The notes beneath the pieces were generated by a model, which saw only the letters and a program-made list of their open reading frames with translations, was not told the origin of the DNA and ran no database searches. From the NCBI GenBank assembly GCA_035530655.1, contig DATKUK010000014.1, forward strand, positions 26,034-90,033: a stretch of 64,000 bases of DNA. Direction: 5' to 3'. Below are positions 38,458 to 48,072 of the stretch, in pieces (position 1 is the first letter of the stretch; each line of letters starts with the position of its first letter). Made by a program: the position numbers and the translations under genes. The stretch comes from DATKUK01 sp035530655. GTDB taxonomy: Bacteria; Planctomycetota; Phycisphaerae; UBA1845; DATKUK01.

Positions 38458-41427
38458 CTATCCCTGGCTGTTCTTGTCCTGTGCTGACTCGCCGGTTGGC
38501 GGGGCATTGGGGTTGATCTGCAAAAGCAGCGGCCGCATGCCCTCGCCGTCGACCTTGGGCACCTGGCCGACGACGTAGCACCGGCCCTGATCGTCCCGGG
38601 CGAGACTGCCGTAGAGCATGAACCGGCCCCAGGAGGGCTGGGCCGGGTCGCCGTCGGACAGCGGCGCGGTGGTCCGCCGCCCCGTCTGGAGGTCATAGGT
38701 CACCCAGTCGCTCAGCCGCGAGGCATTCTGCGAGGCCCCCATGAGGTAACGCCCGGTGTTGTCCAGGAACAGGCAGTCCGACATCTGCGGGCCGTCGGGG
38801 TGGAACCAGCCCACCTGCTCCACTCGGGCCGGACCATTCTCCTGCGGCCGAATAATCGTCAGCCATCCGTTGTGGGTGAGCAGCGCGATCCCGCCGTCGG
38901 CCAGCGGCTGAAGTGCCGTGATGCCATAGGACCAGTTGGCGGTTCCATTGTAGTACAGCGGCAACTGCGAGCGGCCGACCTCGCGAAGATCGGTGTCGTA
39001 CTCGACCAGCGCCGCCTGTAGCAGGCCGGCCTTTTGCGCGCATTGTGGCACGTAGACGTGCCCGCGGGCGTCGGCGACGAGGTTGCGGCTGACGTGGCCG
39101 AAGCACGAACCGACCTGGATCGAGCGCGAGGCCCCGGTGGCGATGTCGTACTGCCAGAGCGTATGGTGCCAGTACCCCAGGCAGTAGACCTCGCCGCCGC
39201 CGACGGCGATGCCGACCATGGCCTCGGGGATCGTCAGCAGGTGCTCCCAGGCGTTGTCGGATATGCGCAGCCGCCAGAGATGACTGCCGAAGACCGGCTG
39301 GGCCAGCGTCCGCTCGTCCTCCCCTTTTTCGTCCATGCTCACGTAATAGAGGTAGCCATTCACCTCGTAGATCTTGCTGTGGATTTTCATCTGTTGCTGG
39401 TCAGGTTTGTCTAACCCGGCGCGTTTCAGTTCCTCGAGCACGTTGCCGCGGTGGATCACCTCGCCTGTGTCCGGCACGAGTTCGAACAGGTCGGCCCCGG
39501 CGCCGGGGCGGTTGGCCTTGCTGACCGCGAACCAGATGTGGCCGCGGCTGTCGCGCCCCGTGGCGCCCCAGATCGCGTCCTCGTGCTCGGTGGCAGGAAC
39601 GGCAATCACCTTGACCGTCGGGCCGGCTGTCAGTCGCTCCACCCGCTCCAGTTGCACGCGATCGGCGGCGTGGGTCTGCTCGCCTGCTGGCAGGAACTCT
39701 GCCATCGCCACGTACCCGCTGGCCTGCACGTACAGGGCCAGCGGGCGGTCCGCGGGCAAGGCGGAGATCGCGCAGGCACCAGTCGCGTCGGTGTAGGCCT
39801 GGAACCGCCCGCCGTCGGGCCGCGTGTCGCAGGGGTTCAGTGTGACGGTAACGGTGGCTCCGTCGATCGGATTGCCGTCAGGATCGACGACCGAAACCTC
39901 CCGGGCAATGCCCGGCTGCAAGCGGATCTCCACTGCCTTGTCCGGCGAAGGCACCTCCGCTGTTGCCATTAGGTTGCCGCGCTCCTGCCGGGCGATAAGC
40001 GTAACGGTGGGCGTCTGATCCGTTTGGTAGAACGGGGGAAAGAGCTCGAAGTGCCCATTGCCATCGCTGGTTGTGTGGGCCCACTCACCCAGCACCGCCA
40101 CCGATACCCCACCGGCCGGCTTGCCATCAACGTCCAAAACCACACCGCGATAGGACGGGCACTTCTCCAGCTTGATCTCGACGCGCAGGGGCTCACCCGC
40201 CGGAACGGTGATCGGTTCGGACCGCCTGTAGTCGCGGTAGAGCGGGCCGTCCGCCCAGATCCGCGGGTACTCACCCGGTATCACGCGCAGCTTGGCGATC
40301 CCGTTGCGGTCGGTCCGGCCGATAGCGTTGCACATGTTGTCCTCACTGTGCATGCCGGCTATGCCTCCGGCGACGGGCTGGCCTGTTTTCGCGTCGCGGA
40401 GACTGACCTCGGCGATCTGGCCGCGGGACACCTCGATCTTGTACTCCGCCACCCCGCCGGTTTTGGCCTCGGCGGTCTGGTGCGTGCCGGCACAGGGCGG
40501 CGGCTCATCGAAGGGCGTCGCGGTAAAGACCATGGCCATGCCCGGCGGCAGATCGGTCCAGCGGATGTGGCCTGGCTTGCCGGGCACGGGTGCGCCGACG
40601 GTCTCGCCGGCCAGCCCCCGCGACCAAAGGATCAGCGGGACGTTGGAGAGGGGCTTACCCGTCTCCTTCGAAACCACGACCATGTCGACGGTGCAGGCTT
40701 GCGGCAACTGCAGGTCGATGTTCGCTTGGCCGGTCGGGTAGCCGTCCTCCTGCGACCGGACGGTATGCAGTTGCCCGTGCCCCGGCGCAGCGACCTCGAA
40801 GTGCACGACCTGTTCGGCGGGCAGCTCCTGGAACCGGAAGCGGCCCTGCTCGTCGGTGCGAGTCGCCAGCCAGGACACGGCCTTGCCCAGGTTCACGTAA
40901 TCCTCATAGTGACGACCCACGCTGATCCAGACGGTCGCGCCGGGGACGGCCTTGCGCTGGTCGTCCACGACGCGGCCGGCGATCTCCGCCGGACGGGCCA
41001 TAGAAACCAGGATCGGCTGGTTGGGCTGTGCGAAGTGCCAGCTGGTCCAGCCAAAGCCCTGCCCCGGCTTTCTGGCCACGAAGTGGACCTGCGGGACATC
41101 CTGGCGGACGCGGAAGGCGAACGCCCCGTCCGCCCCGGTCGTCTGCCTTCCGATCGGGCGGAGCGTCTCCACGGCGAACAGGTACGCCGGCCTGGCCTCG
41201 TACGCGCTAACCACCGCGCCTGCCAGCGGCTGGCCGTCCAAGCCGCAAACCGTGCCGTGGACCTGGCGCGACGGCTGCAGCGCCTGCGACAGGAAGGTAC
41301 CGCGTGTGGGGCCCTGGCAGCCCGCCCCGCCAATCAAAGCGGCGGTCAGCAGTGCGCTGCCGAGCAACTCGTTGGCCAGACGCGACGAGCGGCCCATGGC
41401 CGAGTCGATGACGGTGCGCCGTTGCAT
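38458..41427 (-). CDS. large exported protein with carboxypeptidase-regulatory-like (CarboxypepD_reg) domains
   Basis: 989 residues. The N-terminus has a hydrophobic signal (LLGSALLTAALIGGAGC) and a Cys in a weak lipobox (GGAGC), so it may be a lipoprotein. Residues ~45-600 contain several regulatory-like beta-sandwich repeats, each with a GxVxDxxGxPxxGAxV pattern (VHGTVCGLDGQPLAGAVVSA, IAGRVVDDQRKAVPGATVWI, YRGVVLDVDGKPAGGVSVAV, DGNPIDGATVTVTL). Residues ~615-960 look like a beta-propeller (GHIWFAVSKA, GEVYCLGYWHHTLWQYDI). Function unknown; probably surface or periplasmic binding. Confidence 0.75.
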   Translation of the reverse strand: MQRRTVIDSAMGRSSRLANELLGSALLTAALIGGAGCQGPTRGTFLSQALQPSRQVHGTVCGLDGQPLAGAVVSAYEARPAYLFAVETLRPIGRQTTGADGAFAFRVRQDVPQVHFVARKPGQGFGWTSWHFAQPNQPILVSMARPAEIAGRVVDDQRKAVPGATVWISVGRHYEDYVNLGKAVSWLATRTDEQGRFRFQELPAEQVVHFEVAAPGHGQLHTVRSQEDGYPTGQANIDLQLPQACTVDMVVVSKETGKPLSNVPLILWSRGLAGETVGAPVPGKPGHIRWTDLPPGMAMVFTATPFDEPPPCAGTHQTAEAKTGGVAEYKIEVSRGQIAEVSLRDAKTGQPVAGGIAGMHSEDNMCNAIGRTDRNGIAKLRVIPGEYPRIWADGPLYRDYRRSEPITVPAGEPLRVEIKLEKCPSYRGVVLDVDGKPAGGVSVAVLGEWAHTTSDGNGHFELFPPFYQTDQTPTVTLIARQERGNLMATAEVPSPDKAVEIRLQPGIAREVSVVDPDGNPIDGATVTVTLNPCDTRPDGGRFQAYTDATGACAISALPADRPLALYVQASGYVAMAEFLPAGEQTHAADRVQLERVERLTAGPTVKVIAVPATEHEDAIWGATGRDSRGHIWFAVSKANRPGAGADLFELVPDTGEVIHRGNVLEELKRAGLDKPDQQQMKIHSKIYEVNGYLYYVSMDEKGEDERTLAQPVFGSHLWRLRISDNAWEHLLTIPEAMVGIAVGGGEVYCLGYWHHTLWQYDIATGASRSIQVGSCFGHVSRNLVADARGHVYVPQCAQKAGLLQAALVEYDTDLREVGRSQLPLYYNGTANWSYGITALQPLADGGIALLTHNGWLTIIRPQENGPARVEQVGWFHPDGPQMSDCLFLDNTGRYLMGASQNASRLSDWVTYDLQTGRRTTAPLSDGDPAQPSWGRFMLYGSLARDDQGRCYVVGQVPKVDGEGMRPLLLQINPNAPPTGESAQDKNSQG

Positions 41428-42138
41428 GGGGGGTCCTCCGGTACGGCGAACGTTTGTGAGTAATGTAACCCGCGTGCCTGCGCGATACAGGTGGCCTGCG
41501 CGCGAGCGAGGACTCTAACGGGCCGCTAGGCGATTCGTCAATGCCGGCTTCCGGTGTCCCCCGTCAGCCAGTTCAGCAGCATCGAAAGAGCATGCTTACC
41601 TGCGTGGGTCAAACCTCGTAGCATCGTGCCCGGGATTGCAGATGTAATGCAGCTCTCGTGTAATTGGACATTGCCTCGGGCACTACGGAGAAGTGACGTG
41701 CCGCCACGGCCATGACGCTAGACTGTTCAATATCGACGGCGGGGCACTGGGCAGCGCACGATACCTGCCAAACGTACACACACATCGGGTACAACTTGAT
41801 GTCGTCGTGGCGCAGCCAGAACGAGCGCATCTGGCGCGCGAACCATGCGAGTACGCGGGGGTACCGGCTCGTCGGGCTCGGCTTCGCCGAAGAACAGATT
41901 CGCGGCGCGAATGAGGAATTCTCACCGCGCAATCTCGCCGTTTCGAGCGGTCGGCAGGATACTTGTAGCCAAGGTCTTGGTCATCGTCGATTGTGCTTGC
42001 CGAGAAGGAAGATGGCCGAGCTTACTGCAAAACGGTGCGGACGAGACCCGATCGGCAGGAGCAATTGGCTCTCCTTGGCGATCGCTGTAAGATGGCGGTG
42101 GGTCTGTATCTCGCTGCAACTTTTTCGTGGAGACCGTT
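41428..42138. other. 711 bp gap upstream of the second sulfatase
   Basis: Lower GC than its neighbours. Short frames exist on both strands (the longest runs into the sulfatase gene on the plus strand), but none shows a family I recognise or a convincing ribosome binding site. It presumably holds promoters for the two divergent genes, and could contain decayed coding sequence. Confidence 0.4.
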
Positions 42139-43569
42139 ATGGCTGGCCAATCCGTGCTTCCCAACGTTCTCACCATCATGTCCGACGACCAGGGGGCGTG
42201 GGCGATGGGATGCGCGGGCAACTCCGAGATCAGGACACCGAACCTGGATCGCCTTGCCGGCCAAGGGGTTCGGTTTACGAACTTCTTCTGCACCTCACCT
42301 GTGTGCTCACCTGCACGCGCCTCATTCCTCACGGGCATGATCCCGTCGCAGCACGGCATCCATGATTGGCTCAGATCGGGCAACGTTCACGTCGACGAAG
42401 GCGTCACCCATCTGGGTAGAGATCGGCCTATCGAGTATCTGAAGGGGCTGGCGGGCTTCACGGACGTGCTCGCCGCCAATGGGTACACCTGCGGGTTCTC
42501 GGGCAAATGGCATCTCGGTGACAGCGGGCGACCTCAGAAGGGCCACAGCTACTGGTGCACGCATTCGCTGGGCGGCGCCAGCTACGTGGATTACCACGTA
42601 TTCGAGGACAGTCGCGAGCTGGTCCACAAGACGCAGTATGTCACCGACTACTTCACGGATCGGGCGTTGGACTTCCTCGACCGCCACGGCAATGCCCAGC
42701 GCCCGTTCTGCCTGAGCCTGCATTACACGGCCCCCCACTCGCCGTGGACGCGTGAGAATCATCCGGCCGAACTGTTCGACTCGTACGCCGATTGCCCGTT
42801 CGAGTCGATTCCTAACGAGCCGCCCCATCCGTGGAACGGATGGGCGCCGAGTCCCGAGCAGCGTCAGCAGACCTTGCAGGGCTACTTCGCAGCCGTTACG
42901 GCGATGGATGCGGCCATTGGTCGGGTGGTGCAGAGACTCGAGGATCTGAGTCTTCGTGAGAACACGCTGATTGTGTTTCTGTCGGACAACGGCATGAACA
43001 TGGGCCATCACGGGATCTGCGGTAAAGGCAACGGGACCTACCCGCTGAACATGTATGACACGTCGGTGAAGATCCCGCTGATCGTGTCCTGTCCGGGCCG
43101 AATTGCTCAGGGCGTGGTTGAGGAAGGTCTGTACAGCCAGTACGACTTCATGCCGACGCTACTGGACTACCTGCACCTGAGCAATCCAGGCGCCTCGAAC
43201 CTTCCCGGGCGCAGCTTCGCCCACGTGTTGACGGGTAGGGGCGACGACGGTCGAGACGAGGTCGTGGTCTTCGACGAGTATGGCCCGGTCAGGATGATCC
43301 GCGATCATGAATGGAAGCACATGCGGAGGTACCCGGACGGGCCTGATGAACTGTACCAACTGAGCAAGGATCCGGGCGAACGGACCAATCTGGTTGACCA
43401 GCCGCGACACCGTCACGTCGCAGACGACATGCGACAGCGAATGGAAAAGTGGTTTGCCCGCTACGTCGACCCGTCGCGCGACGGCGTGGCACAGCCTGTT
43501 CGGGGTAAGGGGCAAACCCGCTTGGTCGACGCCTCATCAGAAGGGCCGCCGGCATTCGCTCAGGAGTGA
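42139..43569 (+). CDS. type I sulfatase (formylglycine-dependent)
   Basis: 476 residues from ATG 42139, with GTGGAGA a few bases upstream; an ATG four codons earlier is also possible. NVLTIMSDDQGAWAMGC gives the N-terminal metal ligands, CSPARASFLTG (~56-66) the formylglycine site, GFSGKWHLGD the conserved Lys-His segment, and FLSDNGMNMGHHG the C-terminal Asp-Asn ligands. No secretion signal is evident. It converges with the truncated avd-like gene. Substrate unknown. Confidence 0.93.
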   Translation: MAGQSVLPNVLTIMSDDQGAWAMGCAGNSEIRTPNLDRLAGQGVRFTNFFCTSPVCSPARASFLTGMIPSQHGIHDWLRSGNVHVDEGVTHLGRDRPIEYLKGLAGFTDVLAANGYTCGFSGKWHLGDSGRPQKGHSYWCTHSLGGASYVDYHVFEDSRELVHKTQYVTDYFTDRALDFLDRHGNAQRPFCLSLHYTAPHSPWTRENHPAELFDSYADCPFESIPNEPPHPWNGWAPSPEQRQQTLQGYFAAVTAMDAAIGRVVQRLEDLSLRENTLIVFLSDNGMNMGHHGICGKGNGTYPLNMYDTSVKIPLIVSCPGRIAQGVVEEGLYSQYDFMPTLLDYLHLSNPGASNLPGRSFAHVLTGRGDDGRDEVVVFDEYGPVRMIRDHEWKHMRRYPDGPDELYQLSKDPGERTNLVDQPRHRHVADDMRQRMEKWFARYVDPSRDGVAQPVRGKGQTRLVDASSEGPPAFAQE

Positions 43570-43601
43570 CGGCCGCCCGGTAGTCTCTGTCCATGGCTGT
43601 C

Positions 43602-43787
43602 TCAGCTGATCGTCGCCGAGGTGGCCCTTGCGGCGGTTTGAGCATGCCGCCCACACACGGCTTGCGCCTTGCTATACCTGGGGTACAGGGGCGGGCCGAT
43701 CAGCCGACGCATCCCGCACAGCCGTCCCAGGAACCACTTGAGCAGTTCATACGTCCTATCGATCGCGAGCAACTCATCTTTCGCCAT
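43602..43787 (-). pseudogene. truncated Avd/four-helix-bundle-like protein
   Basis: 61 codons. The start MAKDELLAIDRTYELLKWFL resembles the N-terminal helix of Avd proteins (accessory proteins of diversity-generating retroelements) and related four-helix-bundle proteins, where a (D/K)xTYxLLxW pattern is usual. After GRL the similarity stops: the expected KFPRxxRFxLG segment and the remaining ~60 residues are absent, and I find no continuation in the other frames. The gene lies 61 bp downstream of the FGE-domain lipoprotein on the same strand, the usual place of avd beside a target gene. The assignment rests on ~22 residues. Confidence 0.4.
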
Positions 43788-43799
43788 TTTTGCGCGCCG

Positions 43800-43818
43800 C
43801 GCGGCCCTCCGGGCCGCG
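43800..43818. repeat. 8-bp-stem hairpin between FGE lipoprotein and avd-like fragment
   Basis: CGCGGCCC pairs perfectly with GGGCCGCG around a 3-base loop, starting 30 bases past the lipoprotein stop. A5 follows it on the plus strand; no T-tract follows on either strand, so it does not look like an ordinary intrinsic terminator. Diversity-generating retroelements often carry a hairpin of this size shortly after the variable region. Confidence 0.6.
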
Positions 43819-43848
43819 AAAAAGGTCACAGGTCAAAAGTGCAAAGCA

Positions 43849-46533
43849 TTACGGAGTCCCGACCACACAACGGAAGCCGCGTCTGGTGTCCATGATGAGG
43901 GGCTCGGCTGACTCACGATTCGCAGAGCGACAGAGATACGGAGCCTCAGCCATATACCCCCCGCGAAGAACACGCCGGGCGCCAGTACCCGGGCCCGTGG
44001 GGTTCGACGACGGCGAAGTCGAATAGTACGTGCTTGAGTACCAGTCGTGGCACCATTCCCCCACGTTGCCGCTCATGTCATAGCACCCGTAGTAGCTGTG
44101 GGCGTTCTGCGTCTGATAGCTGGTCTGACTCCCCGGCCAGCCAAAATCAGCCTTGTAGTGCAGGGCACCGTTATAGAAACCCACCGGCGTCGTCCACCAG
44201 TTTCCCGCCTCATACGGATCGCTGCTGCCCGCATAGTTCGCCCGGTGCGGGTCCAGGCAGCTGGTCCCGCAGCCGTCGGTGTGCTCGCCGAAGCGGAAGT
44301 GCCGCTGCTGAACCGGGTCCCACCCGGCGGCCTTCTCCCACTCCGCCTCGGTGGGCAGCCGGTAGCCCGCTACGCCGAAGTTGCAGCTCCACGTGGACAG
44401 GTCGTAGCACAGCGGCTTGCCCTCTATCGCGCTGCGCCAGTTGCAGTAGGCCACCGCGCCGTACCAGCTCACCTCGACCATCGGGTGGTTTTCTTTCTCG
44501 GCTACCACGCTGAACGTGTCGCCGTCCCAGGTGATTCGACTGTCCGAATCTGTGGCGTACGTACTGCAGTAGCGGTAGGTGGTACCGCTGCCGTACTGAT
44601 AGACTACGCCACCGGTCACCGTGATGAGGCCGCCTTGGCTCCACGCCCAGTTTAGTCCGTCGGCGTACTGCTGGTTGGTCACCTCCCAGGTGTCGATATG
44701 GTATGGGCTGAGATAGACGGAGTGGACTGGGCGCTCGCGCTCGTCGGTGTAGCCCTCGTCCCACGGATCGCCCATCTGGAACTCGCCGGCAGGGACGAAG
44801 ACCATGTCCGGCGGGGCGCTCTGCGGTGAGACGTAGATGTCCGCTTGATCGGTATCCGCAGCACCGTCATCATCGGTCGCCGTGAACGTGATCGTTTTGC
44901 TGCCACTACTCGGTGGGGTCACCGGACCGGACCATTGCCAGGTGTTGCCGGTGGTGTTGGCAAGGGCCTGGGTTGGTGACCCACCGATCTGCGACAGGTT
45001 GGCTGTCACGGAAACGACCGTGCCATCGGTGTCGGTAGCCGTGCAGGAAACCGTTACCGTTCCCTCCTGGCCTTCGGTCAGACTGCCGCTGGCCGAGGGA
45101 TGGGTGATCTCGGGCGGGTCGTTGCCGGGCGGGTTGACAGTGATGGTGACCGTATCGGTGTCGGTCTGTGGCGGTGATGCCGAGTCGGTCACCGTGAGCG
45201 TATAGATCATCGTGGATGACGGGCTCACGGTCGGATTTCGTAGAGAACTTGACCAGCCGCCCGGAGCCGTCCAGTGGTACGTATAGGGCACACAGCCGCC
45301 GGTGGCCGAACCGCGAAGCGTCGTGCTCTGCCCGGGCTCGATGGTGGCCTGGTCGGCCGTCGCCGTCGCGGCCACCGGGCCGCCAAAGACCAGCGAGTCG
45401 GACCACAACTCAATGGGTCCGTAGTCGAACAACTCCAGGTTGAAGCTAGCGAGGCTGTGGTCGAATATCTCCACCTCGCCGCCGGCGTGAGCCGACACGC
45501 CCAGACCTAAACTGGCATCCAGTTGACACAGGTCGGCCTCAGCCAGGAATTGGGCGTAGGGCCCGCACTCGACGTAGGGCCCCAGGAACTCGTAAACGTG
45601 GATCTCCAGTTGCCCACGCACATACGCCTCAGCCTGCGCGCTGCCCCCGAGTGTCACGGCAGGTTCGATGAAATCGAAGGTGATATCGCGAGTATTGATG
45701 GGACTCCATCGCCGGTTGCGGTATTCGGCCCCGACGGTCATCTCGGCGCGTGCTTCGCCGCCGACGTCGAACGTCCCCTCAGCCGACGCCGACAGCTCCA
45801 GGCCGGCGACCAGATCGAGATTGATGCTGAAGTAGATCGGAACCGGGCCGGCCATGATCACCGCCTTGCCCAGGGGAACCGATCCGAGGCTCTTCGTATA
45901 GCTCTTGGTGACGGCTTTGCTGAGAGCGACCTGCCCGGTGATCGAGGCGTCGATCGAACCGGTGAAGGGTAACTTGAGATAGTCGATCCCCCAGTCAAAG
46001 TGGATTTCAGGGTCGAACGACAAGTCGGGATCAAAAGAAACTTCGAGGGACGCCTGCCCGGCGCCGTCGGGCAGTTCCCACACAACAGAGGAACTCAGGT
46101 CTTGGGGGACGTGACCGGCGGCGGTCCGGGCGAGACGGCCCTGGGGCGAAAGTGCAATGTGTCCTTGCACGTTTCCTTGCTCGACGGCCTCAGCCAGACT
46201 CGCTTGTTCGGTCACTACAGCGACCGTGCCACTTCTCAGGTCACCCACCGCCGTGACGCGGCGAAGAAACCCGGTCGGCTCGACGTCGCTGACGAGGATG
46301 TCGCCGACCTTTGGCACGTCGTCGGCGCTGGCCGCGCGGAGAACCAGTCCGTCGGGATCGACATCGGACACTTCTGAAGCATCAACGACCTGGACCTCTT
46401 CGGCTATCTGGAAGTCGGACGGCGTGGACCGACCCCCAGGCGGAAGCTCCGCCCCGCAGCCGCACAGCAAACCACCAGCCAACACAACGGCCGCAACCGC
46501 CGTCATCCGCATGATCACTTGTCTGACGTTCAT
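43849..46533 (-). CDS. lipoprotein with PKD/Ig-like domains and a C-terminal FGE-sulfatase (C-type-lectin-fold) domain
   Basis: About 894 residues from the MNVRQVIMRM start. The signal peptide ends in lipobox LCGC (~23-26). Residues ~60-390 are a beta-rich region of unknown family. Two Ig/PKD-like domains follow (~395-480 with TVTDSASPPQTDTDTVTITV; ~485-590 with ITFTATDDDGAADTD). The C-terminal ~290 residues are an FGE-sulfatase domain: MVFVPAGEFQMGD, TWEVTNQQYADGLNWA, GYRLPTEAEWEKAAG, CYDMSGNVGEWCHDWY and RVLRGG...RSANR...GFRCV. These domains adopt the C-type-lectin fold and serve as ligand-binding modules or retroelement targets. Enzymatic FGE activity on the nearby sulfatases is possible but unlikely for a lipoprotein of this layout. 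Confidence 0.85.
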   Translation of the reverse strand: MNVRQVIMRMTAVAAVVLAGGLLCGCGAELPPGGRSTPSDFQIAEEVQVVDASEVSDVDPDGLVLRAASADDVPKVGDILVSDVEPTGFLRRVTAVGDLRSGTVAVVTEQASLAEAVEQGNVQGHIALSPQGRLARTAAGHVPQDLSSSVVWELPDGAGQASLEVSFDPDLSFDPEIHFDWGIDYLKLPFTGSIDASITGQVALSKAVTKSYTKSLGSVPLGKAVIMAGPVPIYFSINLDLVAGLELSASAEGTFDVGGEARAEMTVGAEYRNRRWSPINTRDITFDFIEPAVTLGGSAQAEAYVRGQLEIHVYEFLGPYVECGPYAQFLAEADLCQLDASLGLGVSAHAGGEVEIFDHSLASFNLELFDYGPIELWSDSLVFGGPVAATATADQATIEPGQSTTLRGSATGGCVPYTYHWTAPGGWSSSLRNPTVSPSSTMIYTLTVTDSASPPQTDTDTVTITVNPPGNDPPEITHPSASGSLTEGQEGTVTVSCTATDTDGTVVSVTANLSQIGGSPTQALANTTGNTWQWSGPVTPPSSGSKTITFTATDDDGAADTDQADIYVSPQSAPPDMVFVPAGEFQMGDPWDEGYTDERERPVHSVYLSPYHIDTWEVTNQQYADGLNWAWSQGGLITVTGGVVYQYGSGTTYRYCSTYATDSDSRITWDGDTFSVVAEKENHPMVEVSWYGAVAYCNWRSAIEGKPLCYDLSTWSCNFGVAGYRLPTEAEWEKAAGWDPVQQRHFRFGEHTDGCGTSCLDPHRANYAGSSDPYEAGNWWTTPVGFYNGALHYKADFGWPGSQTSYQTQNAHSYYGCYDMSGNVGEWCHDWYSSTYYSTSPSSNPTGPGTGARRVLRGGYMAEAPYLCRSANRESAEPLIMDTRRGFRCVVGTP

Positions 46534-47017
46534 CTTGAGCGAACCCCTTTTTGACAGCATTTCCCAGATAACCTTGGCCGGCTATGCCGCCAGTCCGTGT
46601 TCTGCCACGATACAGCATCCCTTCCGCGATCCACACGACGTGCACCATCCGTTTCCCCTGTCAGAATCCTGCGCACATATGTGAGTATAACAGCAGATAA
46701 GCGATTCGGGAAGGGCCAGGTGTGGCAATCCCCCCCCAGGGTGCCACGGTCCTCTGCCATACCAAGGTCTCGCCTGCCGAGCTACCCGCCTGGCCTGGTG
46801 TGCCCCTTCCAACCCCCACCGCGCAGAGCCTCTATCGCAAAGCCTGCCCCCTGGCGGGGTCGCTGCGGTCAAGGTTTAACGAAGGGCCCGCTGTTGGCGA
46901 CGATTCCCACAGGAACAAAACACTCCGCCGTTCGCGACAGGTGTCGAAAGAGGGAGGTGTTTAACACGTATGAATGCGAAGTCGTGAACGGCGTGGGGGT
47001 GCCGGCTTCGACGGCCG
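46534..47017. other. 484 bp gap between FGE lipoprotein and sigma factor gene
   Basis: Very GC-rich and structured. It holds the upstream region of the lipoprotein gene and the 3' flank of the sigma gene. I compared it by eye with SRP, tmRNA, 6S and RNase P landmarks on both strands and found no match. No convincing small protein. Confidence 0.45.
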
Positions 47018-47794
47018 TCAGGCCACCAATTCGTCGATTCGATCCTTGAAGCGGCGGCGGAGTCGCATCATCACTTCCTTGTGGATCTGGCTGACGCGCG
47101 ACTCGGACAGGTTGAGCACCGAGCCGATCTCGGCCATCGTCAGGCCCTCGAAGTAGTACAACACCACGACCAACCGCTCTTCGCGCGTAAGCCCGCGGGT
47201 AACGTGATCGGCCAGCATGCTCCGCGCGATACGGCTGGACGGATCGGCCTGACGCGCATCGTTGAGTTCCCAGGGACGGCTGTCGGAATGGCCGGCTGCA
47301 CCCGGTGCGACGCCGACCGAGCTGAGATGAATCTCATGCCCCATGCGCGAGAGTCTCGACAGATGCTCAAAACGCTCCTGAGCAATGCCCATCCGCCGGG
47401 ACATCTCCTTGTTGGTGGGCGGGCGGCCCAGCTCGGCGTCGAGCATCTCGCGAACGTCCACCACCTTCTTCTCAAATCGGCGCACCGTCCGCGACTGAAT
47501 GTCGAGACTGCGCAGCCAGTCCATCACCGCGCCGACGACACGTTGCTGACAAAATGTCTCGAATTTGGTCTTGCGGTCGGGGTTGAAGGCCTCGACGGCC
47601 TCTATCAAGCCGTCGAATCCCGCCGAGCAAATCTCATCATAGGTGACCTGGGCCGGAAGCTTGCGCGAGATGCGGCTGGCCTGGGTGCGGACGAGCGGGG
47701 AATAGTGCTCGACCAGCGTATTGCGCGTCTCGACATCTCTGTTCTTCAAGTACCGTTTCCACAGTTTCTCGGCGTCGACGACATCGGTAGGCAT
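47018..47794 (-). CDS. FliA/WhiG-type RNA polymerase sigma factor
   Basis: 258 residues from the ATG preceded by GGAG (MPTDVVDAEKLWKRY); the frame is open 74 codons further without coding character. Region 2 has LVRTQASRISRKLP and YDEICSAGFDGLIEAVEAFNP with KFETFCQQRVVGAVMDWLRS, the FliA-specific region 2.3-2.4. Region 3 reads RPPTNKEMSRRMG, and region 4 GLTMAEIGSVLNLSESRVSQIHKEV. No flagellar genes are in the window, so the regulon (motility or development) is open. A kinase gene lies upstream on the same strand with a 278 bp gap that includes its promoter. Confidence 0.92.
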   Translation of the reverse strand: MPTDVVDAEKLWKRYLKNRDVETRNTLVEHYSPLVRTQASRISRKLPAQVTYDEICSAGFDGLIEAVEAFNPDRKTKFETFCQQRVVGAVMDWLRSLDIQSRTVRRFEKKVVDVREMLDAELGRPPTNKEMSRRMGIAQERFEHLSRLSRMGHEIHLSSVGVAPGAAGHSDSRPWELNDARQADPSSRIARSMLADHVTRGLTREERLVVVLYYFEGLTMAEIGSVLNLSESRVSQIHKEVMMRLRRRFKDRIDELVA

Positions 47795-48072
47795 TCGTTT
47801 CGCTCCACAAGACTCGGAGTGCGGACGAATCCACGCCACAACGTTCGTGTCGGCGAGTAAAACCGTGGGACTTCGGCCTGGCATGCTCGGCTGCGGACCC
47901 GGCGTTGTGCCCGGCCCTGCCCGACGGGCCAGTGCAAGTATAACACAAGACGAGATGGGCGGCGAGATTGGACCATACCATCGCTGACACAAACAGCCAG
48001 AAACGGCTGTCGGCAACTCGGCGAGAAAACTTTAGCAACAGGGGAAACCAGCGTTGGCCGACACGAGAGCGT

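Noticed and set aside
41712..42365. A 217-codon plus-strand frame before the second sulfatase
   Set aside because: It overlaps the sulfatase start in another frame, lacks any recognisable domain, and the sulfatase ATG has a good ribosome binding site.
43800..43823. The hairpin after the FGE lipoprotein as an intrinsic terminator
   Set aside because: The adjacent A5 gives a T-tract before, not after, the stem on the relevant strand, so it does not fit the intrinsic terminator model for either neighbouring gene.
46690..47030. A structured, very GC-rich stretch considered as an RNA gene (tmRNA, SRP, RNase P or 6S)
   Set aside because: None of the conserved cores (GGAAGG-type SRP loop, RNase P P4, tmRNA 3' T arm) was found on either strand.
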